DNA from: Aquibacillus sediminis
Lineage (GTDB): Bacteria > Bacillota > Bacilli > Bacillales > Amphibacillaceae
Assembly (NCBI RefSeq): GCF_005870085.1
Contig: NZ_SZNM01000004.1
Coordinates: 1-64,000 of the forward strand
DNA: 64,000 bases
Direction: 5' to 3'
Positions 61,592 through 64,000 of this stretch are shown piece after piece (position 1 is the stretch's first letter; each line of letters starts with the position of its first letter). The translations under genes and the position numbers were made by a program. The notes below the pieces were generated by a model. The model saw only the letters and a program-made list of their open reading frames with translations, was not told the origin of the DNA and searched no databases.

Positions 61592-64000
61592 ATGACGATC
61601 GAACAACAATTAATTCATAAAGGATATTATGAACTGTATACAAATGGGATCGACAACATGCATCCTATTGAAATATTAGCGCAACAATTGATAGAGGAAA
61701 AAGAGTGGGATGAGGGAGACTTGTCTACCATTCGCTTTGCCCAAGGTGAGGTATATTTTCAATTCAAAGACTATGAATCTGCTATGTTTAAATGGGAGCA
61801 AGTGACTGGTCAGTTAAAACCATGGGCACAGAAAAATATAGCCGATGCCTATTTAGAACTTAAACAGTTTGACAAAGCAGAGCAAGTATACCAGCAAGTA
61901 CAAATGGATGGCGATGTTTTACAAATAGAAGTGCTTTTACAACAATTCTCATTATACATACAAATGGACAGACAGGAACAAGCGATCGAGTCGATTAAAC
62001 AAGCTGTTGCATTAAACCCTGATTATCCTGATGTAACAGAGATGGCTCGTGCCTTTTTTGAAAAGATACAAGCGGATGACCATGCAATAGAATTGGCCGT
62101 AAAAGAGGCAGTTCGTACGGAACAAAAAGAATGGTTTGCAGTGCTTGAATCCTATGTCAACCAGGGGATTACCGCAACATGGGAACCACGAGCTTTTACA
62201 GACGTGCTTACAACATTACAAACATTGAACCCGACTCGATTTGAAAGATTAGCGGTTGCTATGTGGAAGAGTTATCAACCAACGCCTTTTTATTTTTCCT
62301 GGTTAGAAGAGATCAATCAGCATGCCTTTGATTTACCGAAAGGAAACGCTTATGCATGGAAGGAATTATCTTCCCAATACAAACAAGCTTATTTCCATTT
62401 AATTGATGGTCGGTATTTGCTTAAAGATTTTACCTATATTATTCCGGAGCTTTTAGCTAATTGGTTACAACTAGCAACAACAATGGACCGAGCGATTGTG
62501 TCCACAGCCATCTTGGCATGGAACGACATGTTCCCATCACAACTTCAAGCATCGTTAATAGAAGAAGCAGAGCACATGTTAGATGACGCTATCTCTTATC
62601 CAACGATTATGGAAGATGGACTGAAACTATTTGAGTCAATTAAAAAGTGGGCAACGGCTAACGGGGTGCCAATTAGTGAACGTTTGCAGGCGATGGTTTA
62701 TGAATTAATGGATTTAAATTATTATCATTTACTGATTGCAGGAACAGCGACGAGTAGTAAATCTTCGTTTGTCAACACGTTACTAAATCAAGAACTTTTA
62801 GAAGGTCCAACATCCGCAACAGTGCTTTTCAAGGATAGCTCAACTACAGATATGAACGTGGTCACGGATAAAGAAAGTCTACCAATTGATGATTTTCATG
62901 AATTTCAAGATTATGCGAAAAACCAGAAAAGCTTGATTCGGTGCCAACACCCATTTTCCTTTTTGAGAGACAATCAACTGGCACTAATTGAAACATCGGG
63001 CTTTGCCGGTCAAAGTCAACATGTGTTTGAATCTCTATATCTAGCTGATGGCGTGCTATTTGTGTTAAGTGCTGAATCCATTCTTACTGGTAAAGAGCTA
63101 GACATGGCAGTGAAAATAAAGGAACAAGCACCATCTATTCCAATTCACTTTTTATTAAGCAATGTTGATCGAATTGCCAGTAGCCAAGAGACGACTGAGT
63201 TAGTGGACAAAACGACAGATCGAATTGCTTCCTATTTTCCAAATGCAAAAGTATTTACTTTCTCAAAGAATGATCAGAGCAATCAACTTCTAGAGGAGTT
63301 GGCAACATTATTAAGATCCGTTCATGGAGAACACTTACAACAAGTGCGCACAACAAGTATGCTTCATTATATAAAAGAATCGATTACTTTCTTATTAGAA
63401 CAGCGTGTGGAATATGAACAATCGTTAATTGATACGATTGAGTGGAATGATGAGATGGTGACCAAGTTGCAAGGAACGATTTACCAACTTCGAGACATTG
63501 AAGAGGAAAAAACAAGAGAAATCAAGCAAGACTTTATGGATAGGAAAGAAGAAGTTAGACAAGAATTACTTGAAGCGATCCCACAAGTTTTACGGGATAG
63601 TGCCGACATTATTACGGAAGATAGTGATTTTGCATCGATCAATCGTTCGATAAATCAAGAGATGAATCATCGACTAACAACGTATATAAATGAAATGGTA
63701 TTACCGAATTTCCGAAACAGTATGCACCGTTGGATTGAAGATAGCCGACAGACATTAGGGGAAAGCAAAACCTTTTTACAAGAAATGAGTGAAAGTTTCC
63801 ACCAATTATATGGAGATGAAAACATCTTGTTACGCTGTGATGAGCGAATGTTTGCTGATTGGAATCGGGATGTCGATCGATTAACGTTAGGGACTGTACA
63901 ACTACCGGAAGTGAATGTTCTCATGCATTTTAATCCTTCACAATTTTTATTGCAAAGCGTTGGAAAACTAGCCGGTTCGATTAAACAGAATACCAACATG
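61592..64000 (+). CDS. TPR plus dynamin-like GTPase, 3' end beyond the window
   Basis: At least 803 residues, open to the window end. Residues 1-150 are TPR-like helical repeats (FAQGEVYFQFKDYESAMFKWEQV, AYLELKQFDKAEQVYQQV, QAIESIKQAVALNPDYPDV). After a helical middle comes a dynamin-type G domain from about 385: YHLLIAGTATSSKSSFVNTLL as P-loop, PTSAT as switch I, LIETSGFAGQ in place of DxxG, and HFLLSNVDRIAS in the N/TKxD position. The P-loop reads S-S-K-S-S where G-K-S/T is usual. A long helical, coiled-coil-like stalk follows. Bacterial dynamin-like proteins remodel membranes. GTGGGGGATGAAG precedes the ATG. Confidence 0.75.
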   Translation, partial: MTIEQQLIHKGYYELYTNGIDNMHPIEILAQQLIEEKEWDEGDLSTIRFAQGEVYFQFKDYESAMFKWEQVTGQLKPWAQKNIADAYLELKQFDKAEQVYQQVQMDGDVLQIEVLLQQFSLYIQMDRQEQAIESIKQAVALNPDYPDVTEMARAFFEKIQADDHAIELAVKEAVRTEQKEWFAVLESYVNQGITATWEPRAFTDVLTTLQTLNPTRFERLAVAMWKSYQPTPFYFSWLEEINQHAFDLPKGNAYAWKELSSQYKQAYFHLIDGRYLLKDFTYIIPELLANWLQLATTMDRAIVSTAILAWNDMFPSQLQASLIEEAEHMLDDAISYPTIMEDGLKLFESIKKWATANGVPISERLQAMVYELMDLNYYHLLIAGTATSSKSSFVNTLLNQELLEGPTSATVLFKDSSTTDMNVVTDKESLPIDDFHEFQDYAKNQKSLIRCQHPFSFLRDNQLALIETSGFAGQSQHVFESLYLADGVLFVLSAESILTGKELDMAVKIKEQAPSIPIHFLLSNVDRIASSQETTELVDKTTDRIASYFPNAKVFTFSKNDQSNQLLEELATLLRSVHGEHLQQVRTTSMLHYIKESITFLLEQRVEYEQSLIDTIEWNDEMVTKLQGTIYQLRDIEEEKTREIKQDFMDRKEEVRQELLEAIPQVLRDSADIITEDSDFASINRSINQEMNHRLTTYINEMVLPNFRNSMHRWIEDSRQTLGESKTFLQEMSESFHQLYGDENILLRCDERMFADWNRDVDRLTLGTVQLPEVNVLMHFNPSQFLLQSVGKLAGSIKQNTNM

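Overview
The window reads as the chromosome of a low-GC Gram-positive member of the Bacillaceae (Bacillota). Supporting signs are purine-rich AGGAGG-type ribosome binding sites, lipobox lipoproteins, and Bacillus-type genes and neighbourhoods: an sppA-yteJ pair, a YlbC-type CAP protein, a GltC-like regulator facing a glutamate dehydrogenase gene, a large KatE-type catalase, and DUF4317, DUF3298 and CBO0543 family proteins. A BCCT osmolyte transporter and many small membrane proteins would fit a salt-tolerant species, but the genus cannot be fixed from sequence alone.

Layout. 1-126 is the right end of an IS3/IS150-type insertion sequence. 150-16,200 holds mixed housekeeping and cell-envelope genes: a papain-like hydrolase, a CdsA-like membrane protein, a six-repeat PLL-type propeller, small membrane proteins, a VOC protein, an iron alcohol dehydrogenase, a Bcr/CflA exporter, a DUF4163/DUF3298 surface protein, a chymotrypsin-fold protease, an AraC regulator and a HAD phosphatase. 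16,294-23,369 (minus) is a carbohydrate-uptake operon: ROK repressor, sugar-binding lipoprotein, two permeases and a secreted PIG-L deacetylase with NEW3 and glutaminase-like domains. Its ATPase is not here. An argininosuccinate-lyase-like gene diverges from it. 25,100-27,280 holds a small gene flanked by two dispersed palindromic repeats, a WYL regulator and a DUF4352 protein.

27,374-34,154 is a complete type II-A CRISPR-Cas system of the Staphylococcus aureus Cas9 lineage: tracrRNA, cas9 (1054 aa), cas1, cas2, long-form csn2 and an array of 16 intact repeats plus a degenerate last one, all on the + strand. The tracrRNA has a consensus promoter, and its anti-repeat is interrupted by a perfect 9-bp hairpin. 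Almost no leader separates csn2 from the first repeat. Immediately downstream (34,428-37,022) is a phage-type replication cassette (excisionase-like protein, DnaD-like initiator with iteron-like internal repeats, helicase loader, DnaB helicase) with no other phage genes.

37,300-64,000 holds a BCCT transporter, catalase, SppA and RDD proteins, several small membrane proteins, DUF4317, a hydroxyacid dehydrogenase, the SelO AMPylase, two CAP-domain proteins, GltC/GdhA, a GntR regulator with a DUF1648/DUF5808 membrane partner, a SET protein, DGC and DUF779 proteins beside an aldehyde dehydrogenase, and a TPR-dynamin-like GTPase cut by the window end.

Two families of short elements are scattered through the window. 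One is a 65-bp GGGACA...TGTCCC imperfect palindrome (four full and three partial or diverged copies), which in places supplies a stop codon or a terminator. The other is four protein-less relics that look like ends of IS200/IS605-type elements.
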